Assembly (NCBI GenBank): GCA_028023455.1
Contig: JAQFVV010000030.1
Span: 2,994,501 to 3,058,500 of the forward strand
Source: Epiperipatus broadwayi
Taxonomy: Eukaryota; Onychophora; Udeonychophora; Euonychophora; Peripatidae
Direction: 5' to 3'
Length of the DNA: 64,000 nucleotides
Under the pieces are notes generated by a model that saw nothing but the letters and a program-made list of their open reading frames with translations, was not told where the DNA came from and ran no database searches. This document shows positions 12,100-25,144 of the stretch, piece after piece. Position 1 is the first letter of the stretch; each line of letters starts with the position of its first letter. The position numbers were made by a program, and so were the translations under genes.

Positions 12100-13430
12100 C
12101 ATTGGATGCAACATAACATTTACATTTTTTCAGCTGCCATATAGAATAAAGAGTTTACATTACCATTTAATCTTTTGGTCTACTTTTAATTTAGACCTTG
12201 TAATCTAAGTGAAATAACTGGGTTAATTTAAACATTATGTTATTATCTCATATGTATATAAAAGTAGGAAATGTATTTAATATTGGGCTGTTGATTTAAG
12301 AAAAGTAAGTATAGACTTTTGAAAAAAGCCTGTAATTTACTTTTGAGTTAGTAACCAACAGAATGAAAAAAAATTTAATGGGTTTACTTTATACATTGTG
12401 TTTATATATGTATATAAAAAGACAATCAAAAAGTCTATTAAAAAAAAAACCTTTTAGGTTATATTAAAGAGAGGACAATATAAATCTAGCTATTCAACTG
12501 CCTGAGAGCAAAAGTTTTTATGGTTTTATCTTTTATTTCACCATCTGTTTTAGAATGAGTCGACATATTTTTGATAACCAATAAGTGGATTATGCATGTA
12601 TAGCTACATGAAAGCTATTATATATAAATAATATATTATTTAAGAATATTTATTAGCATTTAATTCTACTTTAATAAGATTAAATTTTCATAAAAATATT
12701 GTCTTTCTTGTCAAAATATTACTAAATTTTCTTCAATTGTTTTCAGTAAGTATGTTGTAAGGGCAGTTGTTATCTCACAAGGCAGCATATTTCTTGAAAG
12801 ATTTATTCTGAGTGAGTGCCAATAGTTAGTATTTTCAAGAGAGAATACAGGAAGTTGACAGAACTAAACATATAGTTTTGTAAACTATATGTTTACATGT
12901 AAATATATGCTTATGTCTTGCATCTGCTCTATTAAAAAACGTTAATATCAGTTATTTGAAAACAGTTATTTTAAGAATATAATTTTAATATGGCATTTTA
13001 AAATATGATTTTTTTAGTTGCAACTAATTCCTTATGTGTCGAACAGCACTTTTATTTTAATTAGAATTATTACATAATCTTTTTGGCCACAAAAGCTACC
13101 CTTTAACTTTCCCATTTTTCTTATACTTGTAAGAAAACCACTATGTCTAAAAATCTGTTTCTATCCATGTTTATGCTTTACCAGCATGTATCATTTTCCA
13201 TTATTCAGATATAATCAACAAATTAATCTAAAAATTTAAAATCTTAAATATTAGTCATAGTAAAATATAAGTGTAGTAACAATAATAAATGAATGTTAAA
13301 GAGTAAATGATTTCAATATAATGTTAATCTATGCTTTTTAATATTTATTTACAAGACATATTAGATAAATATTTATACTGTGGAAAGTCTAATATTGGAG
13401 ATAGATGAATAAAGTATATATATATTTATG
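12100..13430. other. AT-rich non-coding stretch
   Basis: No repeat family, RNA gene or plausible exon recognised. A small perfect palindrome lies near 12868-12894. Confidence 0.5.
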
Positions 13431-13431
13431 T

Positions 13432-13514
13432 GTCAAATCGTCAACTGAGAAGCAAACCTTGGGACAACTGCTTGTAAGGCAGTTGTGCTAACCACTCGGC
13501 CACCAATGCTTGAC
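13432..13514 (-). mobile_element. tRNA-like SINE copy
   Basis: Minus-strand GTCAAGCATTGGTGGCCGAG, GGTTAGCACAACTGCC, hairpin around ACAAGCAGTTGTCCC, degenerate box B (GGTTTGCTTCTC) and a diverged 3' end. It sits immediately before the FADD motif of the LINE relic that follows, possibly inserted in it. No clear target duplication. Confidence 0.65.
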
Positions 13515-13519
13515 TATGA

Positions 13520-14260
13520 TTTGCAGATGATATGACACTTACAATTGAGGACAAAAAGTCTCTCCAAAATATATTGAATAAATTAGAAAAAGGATGTATG
13601 GAATATGGAATGAAGATTAATATTGAAAAGTTAAAATTTTTATGAGTAGGAAGAAATACAAAAACGATTCAAGTTGATATTTATGATGCGAAGAGATTTA
13701 TGTATTTGGATAATTGGTTGGGTGAAGATAGAAGTGAAGATGAAGATGAAAAAAATAGCATCTTTAAAGAAATAATTGAAAGATTAATTATGTGTTACCT
13801 ACATGTGGAGTATAAAACATGAACATTTAATAAATGAATTAGGAATAGATTGGAGGTCTTGGAAATGTGGATGTAGGAAAGAATATAGAAAATTAGTTGG
13901 AAGACGAAATTGACAAATAAGTAAGTTTTAGAAAGAGTAAATGAAAAAAAAATCATTTACTGGAGGAAAGTTGAGATAGAAAGAGAAACTGGATTAAGCA
14001 TATATTAAAAAATTAGTTTAATGAAAAATATATTGAAGATAATGATGAATGGAAACAAGAAGAAAAAATAGAGAAAATTGACCTTGCTGGATAATATAAG
14101 AGATTGAAAGAGATATGTGGAATTAAGTTCTGGGTAATGAACAAAATAAAATGAAGAAATATATGAATTGGCCGTGGGACTGCTTTTGGACCTGTTTATA
14201 AGACAGAACACTATTGATATATTTATTAATCCTATTTACCACAGCTAAAAAAAAAAAACA
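13520..14260 (+). pseudogene. RTE-like LINE, C-terminal half of reverse transcriptase (relic)
   Basis: The frame opens with FADDMT, the catalytic palm motif C of a non-LTR reverse transcriptase, followed by LQNILNKLEKGCMEYGMKIN, then a stop near 13645, VGRNTKTIQVD and MYLDNWLGED. A later frame at about 13845-13990 reads LEVLEMWM, KISWKTKLTNK, VLERVNEKKS, matching the post-RT segment (EMWxWRR..KISW..KVTNEEVL..V.EKRSL) found in RTE-like elements. Several stops and frame changes make it non-functional. The finger and first palm motifs upstream are absent, so the copy is 5'-truncated or interrupted by the adjacent SINE. Confidence 0.75.
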
Positions 14261-14632
14261 ATTTTGTATAATTTTCTGAGATCATTGTCACTTTTCTTTC
14301 ATGGAATTTTTATATCAACTTTATGATCTCTTCAATGTATGACAAAAGTGTATCTGATATTTACATAAGAGAAATTTACAAAAGAATTTTCATGAAATAG
14401 AGTAAAATTTTTAAGGATACCTTATAGCATTGATATAATTATTTTGTGACACTTCTATAGTTTACATCTCATTGGAAACATACTCATAATATTCAGGGTA
14501 TTGTCAAAGTTTGTAATTATTGTCATTAATACAAAGGCCATTGCTTCTCTCTATATATTTATTGTAAGAGAAAATAAATAATACCTCTTTCGATTAAGCT
14601 GATAATTATTATATTTAAGAAAATTTTAAATA

Positions 14633-15597
14633 CACCTGGGTCTCATTTTTTGAGGTAGATAGGTTCCACAGAAAACCCGCATTAAAAAAAATTGCACAAA
14701 AATAGATTTAACTTACCTTGAAAAATGGGGGATAGGTTCTGTATTTTTTAGAATTCGCCTAAAAGCAAAGTAACAAGGAAAAATTACTTTAAAATTCGCA
14801 TTAAAAAAATAAGCAAATAAAGTATGACTAATAAAAAATTTCAAATATTTTAAAAAAATTAATATAAAACAAACTTTTTTTTACTTTTTTTATTAACTAC
14901 AGTATTTAATTTTACATTTTTCATACATATTTTAATCATTACCGCTAGTGTTCATTTGTAAACTGGTAAGAAATCAGATTCGATGTGATGTATTGTGGCT
15001 TCTCCTTAAATGAAGTCAAGAATCTTTCAGCAATTTTGCCCAGAGAAATCTGTTAGCCACTTTATTTTTATTCCCAATGTGATGTACAACTAGTACCACT
15101 TTTCAGTCTTGTGCTGTGTTAATGGTTTTCTGTTTCTATATTAAAAAATGAGATCTCAATCAAAACAAAAAGATTATACATTATCATTAGAAAGATTATT
15201 TTCAGTTTATAAAATCTTCGTTTTTTATTTTAAAAATCTAAAAGATTATTTATTTCTATTTTATATAACAAAATACGTTTTAAAAGTTTAAATTTTTTGA
15301 ATATTTATTGCGATATTTTTATATGTAAGTATAAATCTATTATTATTATTTACTCTTTAGTATAAATAGATTATTTACATAGAAGCTAAGATAGCTTCAG
15401 GCCATATTCACATTAGCTGCTAATATAATGTTATATTTTTGAAAAAAAAAAGTATTTCAAGTGAAAATAAGTCATTAATTATTTAAATCTCTTGATATCT
15501 AATAAATATAGTGAAATATGAAAGATATTAAGAAAAAACATGAATCACATAACTTCAAAATCACATTAAAATAATCTGCATAAAATGAGACCCAGGA
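14633..15597. mobile_element. Pogo/mariner-like TIR element, copy 1
   Basis: Left end CACCTGGGTCTCATTTT preceded by TA (14631-14632); right end AAAATGAGACCCAGG (15583-15597). The subterminal part holds AGATAGGTTCC and GGGGGATAGGTTCTG, typical in style of pogo/Tigger termini. About 0.96 kb, with no transposase frame, so a non-autonomous copy. The sequence just inside the left end matches the right end of copy 2 in inverse orientation. Confidence 0.75.
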
Positions 15598-16067
15598 TTT
15601 AATGCAGTGTTAAAATTTCAGACTGTAAAGTGTAAGATCCTTGAAGCAATTTCATTACTGGAAACTTCTGGATTTGAATTTCTTATGAATTTTTGAGTAA
15701 GAAAGTCATTTGATTACTTATTTATTTTTATTCAAATATCTAAATTTTAATACTGATTTAGAGATCAATTAACAATTCAAAATCGATTTCAATACATGAA
15801 ATCATTAAATCTTGAAATTTCTTTTGTTAAGCTTTTTTCTTTCATTACTTATTAATGAATTCCCATTTTATTTAAATAATTTAATTTCACCTTATTTTAA
15901 TGTAATTGACTTGAATGCATGTACACAAGTATTTACATAATTGTGCATATTATCAAGCAATACACATATGACTAAATAAAACAAGCCAGTATGTTGTAAA
16001 ACTCTTATTTATATGTTTCTGAATGGTATATAATTTGATTGCATATACTCTGGTTTATATATATATA

Positions 16068-17246
16068 AACCTGGGTCTCTTTTTACACGGACTTATTTAA
16101 CACGATTTTGAAGTTACGCAATTCATGTTTCACCAGAAGTCGAACTCCGATAATACGCTATTACTTTAAATAATAAATTTCATGCACTTACGTTATATTG
16201 AAAGTAATAGCACATTATTAGAATTCAACTTTCATCTTAGTAATTTCAATATTTTCAGTGCTTTATAATAGTAAGATTTTATGCAATAATGAAATTAAAA
16301 TCATGATTTCCACATTTTATGTATACACACATTAAATTTTACAAGATTATAATGTAAATTTGTTCAAACATTGTGTGTGTTAATTTTGCATTTTAAATCG
16401 CATTCTGTTTTTGCTTTTTAAAAAAAAACGTAATCAATTATTAATCATTTAGTGTCTGCAAGTTTATTTTTAAAAGGTGAGTAATAGCAGTGGGCACAAT
16501 TAAATTTGACAATTAAAAATTAAAATCTGATTTTTAATTGTAATTAACAATTTAAAAATTACTTACGAGCAACTTGAAATTAATGTGATGTAAAATAAAA
16601 TTTGATTTTTAAACAGAATTGAAAATTAAAAAATTAAAGACAAAAATAAGAATTTAATTTTTAGTTGTTAGTTTTAATTAAATTTTTCCCAGCAGTGGTG
16701 AATAAATGTCTTTTTATTATCATAAGTCTAAGTTCATAAACAATTAATAAAATCATTGTCTCAAAGATTAATTACTAACTATGTTGTCAACAGAAAACCA
16801 TTAACACAACATGAGAGTGAACTTGGTGCTAGTTGTATTTCCTCTTGTGAGAATTTGATTTTTTACCAGTTTGCAAATGAACATGTTTTTCGGCAAATAG
16901 CGATAATAATTAAAATGTGTATAAAAAAATGTAAATTTCTGTACTGTAAATTATGTATAGAAATATATTATTTTGAATAAAATTAAATATTATAGTTAAA
17001 AAAAGTTTGTCTTGTATCAATTTTTTTCAAATTTGAAATTTTTTATTAGTCATATTTTATTTCCTTATTTTTTTTTTGCACGAATTTTAAAGTAATTTTA
17101 CGTTGGTGCTTTGCTTTTATGCAAATTTTGAAAAATTACAGACCACACCCCCCCTTTTTCAATGTAAGTTACATCTATTTTTGCACGATTTCATTTGCGC
17201 ATGTTTTCTGAGGAACCTATCTATCGCGTAAAATGAGACCCAGGTG
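16068..17246. mobile_element. Pogo/mariner-like TIR element, copy 2 (inverted relative to copy 1)
   Basis: Left end ACCTGGGTCTC near 16068; right end AAAATGAGACCCAGGTG followed by TA (17247-17248). About 1.18 kb. Its right 250 bases (ATTTTGCACGAATTTTAAAG, CCTATCTATCGCG) correspond inversely to the left end of copy 1. A 74-codon open frame at 16756-16980 has no resemblance to a transposase. It sits beside TA repeats, consistent with a TA target. Confidence 0.72.
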
Positions 17247-17249
17247 TAT

Positions 17250-18360
17250 ATATATATATCAAATGATAACCAATGAATATCTAAACAAAATTGATAAAAT
17301 AGAATAATAACTATATTATATAACATAAATGACTAAAAAAATATTGGAGTCAATGTAGGCTTTTCGTAATGATGGGTATTTTATGATAAAATACTTTTCA
17401 AAGTTTTTCCTCCGATATAACTACATTCTTTCAAGTATATAAAAGTTTTTTCTACATAAAGTAAGTTTTCTTTCAGTGTAAAAAAATTTTCTTCAGCTGA
17501 ATAAGTGTTTTTTTTAGCATCAATAAATAATTTTCTATGTAAATAATTTGATGACAAGTTGATGGGATATTATTTTGAACAACGTAATTTTAAAAGTTTC
17601 TTTTCTTTTTTAATTATGTTGTCAGATTATAGCAAAAAAAAAAATACATAGATATTTTCATAAGCACTTAGATTAGTTCCCTGTACTCAGGTTTCACTTT
17701 TCCATATCTTTTGATAATAAACAACTAGAAAACATCAGTCTTAGACACTAATATTTTATGCGACTAATCTGTGCATTTTAGGCTTGATTATCAACTAAAC
17801 TATAAATTATTTCTTAGGTATAATTCTATCAATTCATAAATATGTTTTCAAAAATAACCCAAATTATACATGTTTAATGATTGATAATCTTATACAATAT
17901 TTATTCAATAATTTATTTCACAACAAACCAAATAAATTTCCTGTTTGTCATATTGTTTTGTTTTATATAAAGAAAGCTTCCTGTCAATATTTTGAGCTTG
18001 ATTTTGATAATTTTCATTATTGAATAATTTCCACAATAATAAAATAATAATCATGAACAGAAAAATTATTGATCTGACTTGCATAATTTGTACTGCATAG
18101 CTAAATATCCATATATTCAATAATATCTTATAGCATTTTATTTGGCTTCTGTTATTTGATATTCTCTAATTAACTATGCACTCTATCGTTCAATAATATT
18201 ATAAATGAAACATGTGTTTCATTGTATATATTTTAAAATTTTAGAATAATAAATAATCTTTAACTGAGTGATGCAGAATTGTCTGTTATAGGGTCATGAA
18301 TATTAAAGTATTTCTTTAGCTAAAAACGAATTTCACGATTGAAAATAGTGCTTGAAACAT
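17250..18360. other. AT-rich non-coding stretch
   Basis: No recognised repeat family, RNA gene or exon. The short minus-strand open frame at 17905-18120 has no family resemblance and is likely chance. Confidence 0.5.
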
Positions 18361-18372
18361 CCTTAGGAGTAA

Positions 18373-18677
18373 CACTAAACATCACATGAACACTATTTTT
18401 ATGCTAGTACAGAACTGTTATTAAACAGGCAAAACTCTCCATACAATAGTGCCACCCTGTGCCAACCAGAGTAATCAATGGATGCCTTCATCAGTGAGGA
18501 ACCTTGCATCTGAGAGCATTGCACCTAGATCTTAGGCCATAAGCCAGAACCTAGTCTGGGGATATTGAATGAATAGGCATTAGATTGGGATTTTATGCAC
18601 AAGCCTTCTGTTATCCATTGATTACTCTGGTTGGCATAGGGTGGCACTACTGTATGGAGAGTTTTGCCTGTTTAATT
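18373..18677 (+). mobile_element. Family D tailed palindrome, ribozyme-deleted copy
   Basis: A tail (CACTAAACATCACATGAACA to about 18419) is followed by arm AACAGGCAAAACTCTCC and ends with the inverse GGAGAGTTTTGCCTG. A perfect 11-bp duplication CTTAGGAGTAA lies at 18362-18372 and 18678-18688. The left arm lacks the hammerhead segment; the right arm keeps only the GCCAGAA..CTAGTC part near 18541-18555, so neither arm could cleave. Confidence 0.8.
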
Positions 18678-18884
18678 CTTAGGAGTAAGTTGTTTTTAGT
18701 CCTGCATTTTTAAATAATTAAGCAGAGTAATAGCTAAAAAATTTATTCATGCTTAAGAATAACAATTAAGCAATTGCTTTTATCCAAGTTTTTTTCATTT
18801 TTTTGCTATTTCAAATTTTCTACTTAACAGTTATACATTAGATAAAGTGCTGGGTTTGTCCTGGTATTTTTTAATCTAATGCTT

Positions 18885-18955
18885 GAATATCCTAGCACCT
18901 CACTGAGGATGCCAGTAACAAAAACTGGTCTGGGGTTGGGAATATTCTGCAAAGC
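18885..18955 (+). repeat. Diverged relative of the family D hammerhead segment
   Basis: Reads CACCTCACTGAGGATGCC, AGTAAC, AAAAACTGGTCTGGGG. Compared with family D, stem I strands CCUCA and UGGGG, core CUGAGGA, stem III ACUGGU and C17 are kept, but GAA is AAA. No arms or target duplication are evident, so only this segment is called. Confidence 0.4.
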
Positions 18956-19984
18956 TTGTTAAGAGTCTATTTGCAAGCTCTATATATAATATTAGTAACT
19001 TTATAGACAATCTTACAATGTTATACAATTTTATAACATCTGCTATGTTATATCTACTAATGTGCAATAGCTTTGTCTATGAAAAATAAAACAAATTGAA
19101 AGTGTTATCTATTATAGTCTGTTTTTTTCTTTATTCAGATTAGAAAAAAAAAAAATGATTCTAATTAATTATGAAATTTTATTGTGCAATAACGAAAAAA
19201 ATATTCTATAATATTTTTTTAAAATAAAATAACTTTATTAACAGAAAAATAAAATCAAATATTTACACATTAGCAAAAAACTTTTTTTTTCTCTTTTTTT
19301 CTTTCTCACACTGATAACTAAAAAACTTTTTTTTTTTCAATAATAAACACTATTCAATATTTTACATACAGTAGGGAAAAATCCACCCATATTCTTTCAA
19401 TTTGTTTTTCTGGCAGATATTTTATATATTGATAATAGATTAAAATAATACCAGATTGCATTAGTTGTTTACTCTTGAAGTCACTTGAGGACCACCTGTA
19501 AAGCCACTGGGAAAATTGAGTTGAAAAGTTGTTTTGGTAAAGTGTCACATAGAAATAAAACAATCATTATAAAGTTGTCATTTGCTAAAAAAAAGATAAT
19601 AGATTTACATTCTTGATGATGGAAAATCATCATCAATGATGTGTCTCCATTTTATGAAGTTTACAATTTGAAAAAGAAATGTCGCACACAAAATAAAAAG
19701 ATGATACAAATGCAATAAAAATTTTTGCTATATGTGACCAATAAATGAGCCGATGCAATACAGAAATGCCTACTACTTATAGAAATTGATGTGTAAGGAG
19801 TGGTGCAATTATGATTGCATTTTCAGATAAATTCTTTTGATTATTATTTAGTAATTATAGTATTATCTAATAATTTAAATAAAATTTTGATTTATAATTA
19901 ATTTTATTTAAGCAATTGCGATGAAGAAACAAATAAAAATTGTTTATATTAATTAAAAATTTAAAATCTTATTATTTTGTTATT

Positions 19985-20071
19985 ACAAACTTTCCTGCCA
20001 GTCTAGCATGGACCGGCAGAAAACTTCTGTGGACCGGCACTGGTCTGTGGACCAAGGGTTGAAGGCCACTG
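19985..20071 (+). mobile_element. Possible hAT-like transposon end
   Basis: The locally GC-rich segment GGACCGGCAGAAAACTTCTG, GGACCGGCACTGGTCTGTGG, GGTTGAAGGCCACTG resembles the terminal region of hAT (Tip100/Zaphod-like) elements, whose inverse starts CAGTGG-TTC-CAACC and repeats GGACCGG. Only the right end is visible; I could not find the matching left end or an 8-bp duplication. No transposase frame. Confidence 0.45.
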
Positions 20072-20079
20072 ATCTAGGA

Positions 20080-21360
20080 AATAAAAATAGATTGCAATGG
20101 ATAATAAAAGAGCTCTTCACATAACATATAACAACAATAATCAGAATCCCATAAGTATTAACATTTATGTTTATTTTATGATAATTGTTGTTTTTTTTAG
20201 CTTTATTGTTTATGTTATGTTAGTTAAACATTTATTATTTTATATATATATTTAAATGTTATTATGTTATTCTCAAATTGAATCTTTAACCAAATGCATA
20301 AAAATTAAATATGACATTTTCAGGTTAACCAAATATAATATTTTAATTATATAAATTTATTTTATTTCTCCTCTTTTATTTAAAAAAATAATACACATGA
20401 CAAAATAATATCTAGTAAGCTTTATTAACAAAATCAAATACTTCTCAAGTATTTCTAAAAATCATATATCTATTAATCCTAAACACACTATTTCACTTAC
20501 AAGATATTCAAAAATCATTGATCTACGTTTATTAAACTAATTAAAAATTTATTAAACACCTGTAGAGGTCCCTACTATCGCATTTTATACGCATATTATC
20601 GAGGTTATTGCCTCAGTAAATATTAAACTAATTAAACTTTTTTTTTATTGATTTATGATTTAAAATTAAGCATACGGGGGGAGGGGGCAACTTATGCTCA
20701 TAAGTGAATGCAAGTAAATTCATAAAAAACACATGACCGGAGGTTTGCTACCTTCTTTATATAACAAATAATTATATATTATTTTTTTCATTGTATATTT
20801 ATTAATAAAAAATTGCTAAATTTTAAACATTAACTAAATATTTGGTTATTCTTAAAATAAATTCATATTAATCACTGGCATATGGCTAACTATAGCAGTC
20901 CTATGAGGTAACTTTTACCCTTAATGGTTTCTGTTAAAAAATCAGATTTGTCATTATAATAAAACATTATATATTTTTAATAATTTTAATATATTTATGA
21001 CAATAATCTGTTTTAATTATACCTTTAAATTCAAAAGTGTTGACGCATTTCAAATTTCTTGAAAAGTTTATTAATTTGAAATGAATTCTATGTATTTAAG
21101 TTAATACAAATGTTGGTATTTTAAATAATTTAAAATCTAATTAACATTTTAAAAAAATCTATTGACTTATTTTAATTATATGCAATAAATATTTTATAAT
21201 ATGAATTCATTAATCTATACAATATACATTGAAATAAAATATTAAATTACTCAAAATATTAAAGTTACATAAAATATTAAAACTAAGAGAGAGAAAAAAA
21301 ATTACATCATCTAATTGAAAGTTTCCTTTAAACTTTGTATTCCTTTTTTTAAAGTACACA
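20080..21360. other. AT-rich non-coding stretch
   Basis: No recognised element. A short G-rich run lies near 20676-20687. Confidence 0.5.
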
Positions 21361-21409
21361 GTTATTTCTGTGTTGTTCTGTTTAAATACAAGGAGACATG
21401 GAAATTATA

Positions 21410-21592
21410 TATTATATGTATGGGTGGGAGATGATAATCTGGACCAACTGATGAGTGCTGGTTCAGCACAAAATAGGTATATTGGTGATTATTTATCTTT
21501 TCTACATGTGTGGTCATGTGTATCAGTAGTATGAGATAGTGTGGATAATTGAAGATTACTTGAAAGTCTGAGTTCAAATCCCTTATATTTAT
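21410..21592 (+). mobile_element. Family A repeat (partial)
   Basis: Partial family A copy spanning the hammerhead segment, ATTGGTGATTATTTATC, AGTATGAGATAGTGTGG and the box-B-like GTCTGAGTTCAAATCCC. The upstream arm (TATCTTAATATAAAGC in other copies) is missing. Confidence 0.7.
21441..21486 (+). ncRNA. Hammerhead ribozyme motif, family A (one core base changed)
   Basis: Stem I ACCAA (21443-21447) with UUGGU (21482-21486); core CUGAUGA (21448-21454); stem II GUGCU/AGCAC around loop GGUUC; AAA at 21470-21472 where GAA is required; stem III AU/AU; A17 at 21481. Every helix is intact and only G12 is replaced by A. In related copies this position is GAA next to a C-to-T change, which points to an ancestral CG dinucleotide. 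Expected to be inactive as it stands. Confidence 0.7.
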
Positions 21593-21599
21593 AAATGAA

Positions 21600-24500
21600 C
21601 ATTTTAAAATAACTTCCAAAGTTTCTTAAACATGTAATTTAAAAATGATACTATGCTAATTCATTTTGTATATATATATATATATATAGTTTTAAATTTA
21701 TGTTTTATAAATTGGAAATCAGATATACTTAATTTTCATTTTTCTGGATTATTTTCAGTCATTAGATAAAAATAAATAGGCATATAATCTTACTTTTATT
21801 AATCTCATGAATTGATAGCCTACATTAAATTGGATTGATCTGTTCATCATTACTTTGAGAATCTAAGTCATATTTTGGTATATTTTTGATATACAATTTC
21901 CTATTTAACTAGCATTTATTACCTATTTTTATATTTTAATGCGAACATGTTTTTTTTCTAAAAGACAAATACTTTATTTGAATACCTTTGCTTGATTTTC
22001 ACATAATGTGGTACTCTATATAAAACTGCACCACACAAAAAAAAAAACCTGATCGCACTAGACAAAAAAAGTTCTCAAATAATTAGTTAGCTATAAAAAA
22101 AAAACAATCCTGATATATTTCAAATAATGAAAACATATGAGCAAAGAAAATAAAAACATATTAATTCATATCTTGGCCATCTGGAAAACATCAGATAAAG
22201 AATTCTGCTTTTAATTTTAAATTTATTAATACTTTGAGATTTATTCTTACATAAACTATTCATCCCACTGTCAAATTTAAAATGGTTCTTATTTTTCTAA
22301 ACAAAAGAATACTTTAGAAAGTATATTTTTAATTGAGTTTAAAATGTTAACTTATTTAATTGAAATACCAACTTATTTATCTAAAATGTGAATTTTATTT
22401 AAATAAAATATTTTATTTAAACTTAAAAAAATTATTTAATACATGCATGTTGAGAAATAGTAAATGTCCTCATTCATGCTCATGTATTCATAAATAATTT
22501 TGAGATAATTCTTATTATATACACATAAGTTTATATTATTTTCACAATTGTGTAAATGTTATATCATATTTAAACAAATTTTGCTGTGATTTATTTTTTA
22601 GCTTTTTATTTCTGTAATGATCTTGCTTAATTCATTCTTTCTTTCTAATGTCTATTTTCTCTATAGCTTTTCATTATCATGAAGTGACCAATTCAGAATA
22701 TTATAACCTTAAGTTCTGTCAGTAAAAATTAATGTTAAGTTCTTTGTGATAGTACAAATACTTTTTACATTGTTTATTTTTCAGTAAATAAATGTTATTA
22801 TTATAATAGCAATTAGAGTACATTTGTAAGTTATTGAATTAAAATTATAGTGCTATTATAATGTATTATGAATTTAAAACAGACTTATCTAAATAAATTT
22901 TAATAATTTTTAAACTTATTAATTTAACTTCTTTGTAATTATAAGTGCATAAACATAAATCATTATTTCAAATATAACTTAATTTTACACCTGTCATAGT
23001 GGAAGAGTTCAAATTATTCTTAATCTAATTATTGCATTCTTTTATTAAATTAAATTATTAATAAGTGAACCATAAAATGAGTTTAAAATGTCTAAGCTAG
23101 TTTATTTAAAAATACAGTTTATAAATGCTAGTTTGGTAGTATTATAATCTAGTTTTTTTAGAAAATCTTAAAGTTTACCCAATAATTTTAAATTTTAAAA
23201 CAATTATCTTGTTTTGTGTGTGAGTGTGCATGTAATTAATAATTATTAAAAGTATTCTGTTTAAAATATTTAGCATTTTAAAATAATGAAAATAATGTTC
23301 TGAGAATTTAAAAAAGAATGTGTTTAAATAATATATTATTTATTACTGTAATGATTTTTATTTTTATAAAATAATTTTCTATATATAATTTATTTCTGAA
23401 TAATAATTTTTGTAACAATAATGTAATATTTAATTATTGTTTTCTTTAATGTCTAGACAAATTTTAATTAATTAGAGTTATTTTTAGAATTTCTAACTCA
23501 GCAACTTAAACATTTAAACTTTCTTAAAGCTAGATGACATAAATTAATTAACAGATTGTCAATCACCCAGTTAATTATTTTTCACATCACTTACAGTATA
23601 TAAATTTGGACTGCCATGCTTTTACTTCACTTGACTTCATCATCATCATTTTCTTCAGTGTTTTTAAGCAATATTTTTTTATAATTATTTTTATTAGTTT
23701 AACTAATATGCAGTGCTAGAATAGTTATCTATTTGGGATGATGGCTTACCCTTTCTGTCACACTTCAAACTTCTCCAAACATTGACCATAGAAAACTCCA
23801 AAATCAATGCATAAATTTTCTGGAAACAACATGTACCCCTGCTATACAACAATACATTTGTACTGAATGTTTTGCATTTCTAGAACAATCAATAATTTCA
23901 ATTTGCTTATTTTTACCATAAACTTTATTTTTAAAATGATAATTATTTTATTGAATGCCAGACCTTTAAAATTATCTTCATTAATGTTGGAAGAAATTTA
24001 CATGCTATTTTTATAAAAAATTTAAATGTGATAAAATGTTGAATATATCTATCATGACTTTTTTTAATTAAATTAGACCTGTCTCATCAAAATAGTATGA
24101 CTATGTAAATAATAAAGATTATTACAAACACATGAATGCTTATTTTAAAAAACTAGTTAATTATATATCTACATCTTTTAAAATACTATTTTAAAATTAC
24201 TATTGCATTTGCATTATTTAAAAAAGAATGAAATAATTGAACCTGATATATTTCAATCATTATGAATTATTTTTTCTACAAGAATATTTATGAATGAAAT
24301 AAATGTTATTTATGCATTAACTATGAATCGTGTCTGTATTGCTAATATGTAATATTTGCTTTGCCCAAATATAGGAAATGAAATATTATGCTCAATTAGA
24401 TTTTATTATGCTAATCAATATTTTATCTGTCTTAAAAGATAAAACATAATTTGATCTGTACTCTATGCTAATTTTAATCTATGTCTTTCCAATAGAAACT

Positions 24501-24830
24501 TTTACATTTGTTAAACTTGCTTATTTGCTATCTGAAAATATTTTATTGTTAAGAAAATATAAATATTAAGTAACATTAACTCATGGAACCTGTTTTTTAT
24601 TTTACTATACATATTGTTTATAAAAAGATGATTTTCATGCTCCTGTTAAAAAAGTACTTATAGGTCCTCAACCTTTTTTTAATTGCTTCATATTACTCTC
24701 ATAGAATGTTTGCTCCTCATAAAATGTATTATAGCTCCTCAATATACTATTTGTTGCTTCATATTATTTTATTAAAGCATGTTTGTTCTTCATAAAATGT
24801 ATTTATTATAGTTCAATAGTTGAAAATATA
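21600..24830. other. Long AT-rich stretch without recognised features
   Basis: About 3.2 kb with no repeat family, LINE motif, RNA gene or persuasive exon on either strand; only scattered TA and T/A runs (for example 21669-21687). It could be intron or intergenic DNA. Confidence 0.5.
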
Positions 24831-24850
24831 TTTGCTCTTTGTGAATATTC

Positions 24851-25127
24851 TCTTATTCTTCTCTTTCACTTTCTTTTCATATCTTCATATAATCATATAT
24901 ATTGCTTATAACACTTCTTTTATATTCATTTTAATATGCAACAAATTTTCTTAAAAACTTCTTTATTTTCCTTACAGTTTCAACTGTCCAGCAGTCTTCA
25001 CCAGAGCTCTAATCTTCTTCTGGACAATCGAAACTGTAAGGAAAATAAAGAAGTTTTTAAGAAAATTTGTTGCATATTAAAGTGTATATGAAAGAAGTGT
25101 TATAAGCAATATATATATATATATATA
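24851..25127. mobile_element. Family H tailed palindrome
   Basis: A left tail of about 43 bases (24851-24893, starting TCTTATTCTTCTCTTTC) is followed by arms of about 105 bases meeting near 25005 (GCTTATAACACTTC; CAACAAATTTTCTTAAAAAC; GTCCAGCAGTCTTC and their inverses). A perfect 14-bp duplication CTTTGTGAATATTC lies at 24837-24850 and 25128-25141. The loop region resembles that of family I (GACTGC-GGACAGT next to AAAC). No coding capacity. Confidence 0.82.
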
Positions 25128-25144
25128 CTTTGTGAATATTCATT

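Noticed and set aside
16756-16980. A 74-codon open frame inside the second TIR element as a possible transposase fragment
   Set aside because: No DDE-type or helix-turn-helix pattern is visible and its length is not unusual for this base composition.
22940-24900. Possible splice acceptor sequences (for example TTCTTCAG, TTTCCTTACAG) as exon borders
   Set aside because: No open frame with protein-family resemblance follows; such motifs are common in T-rich DNA.
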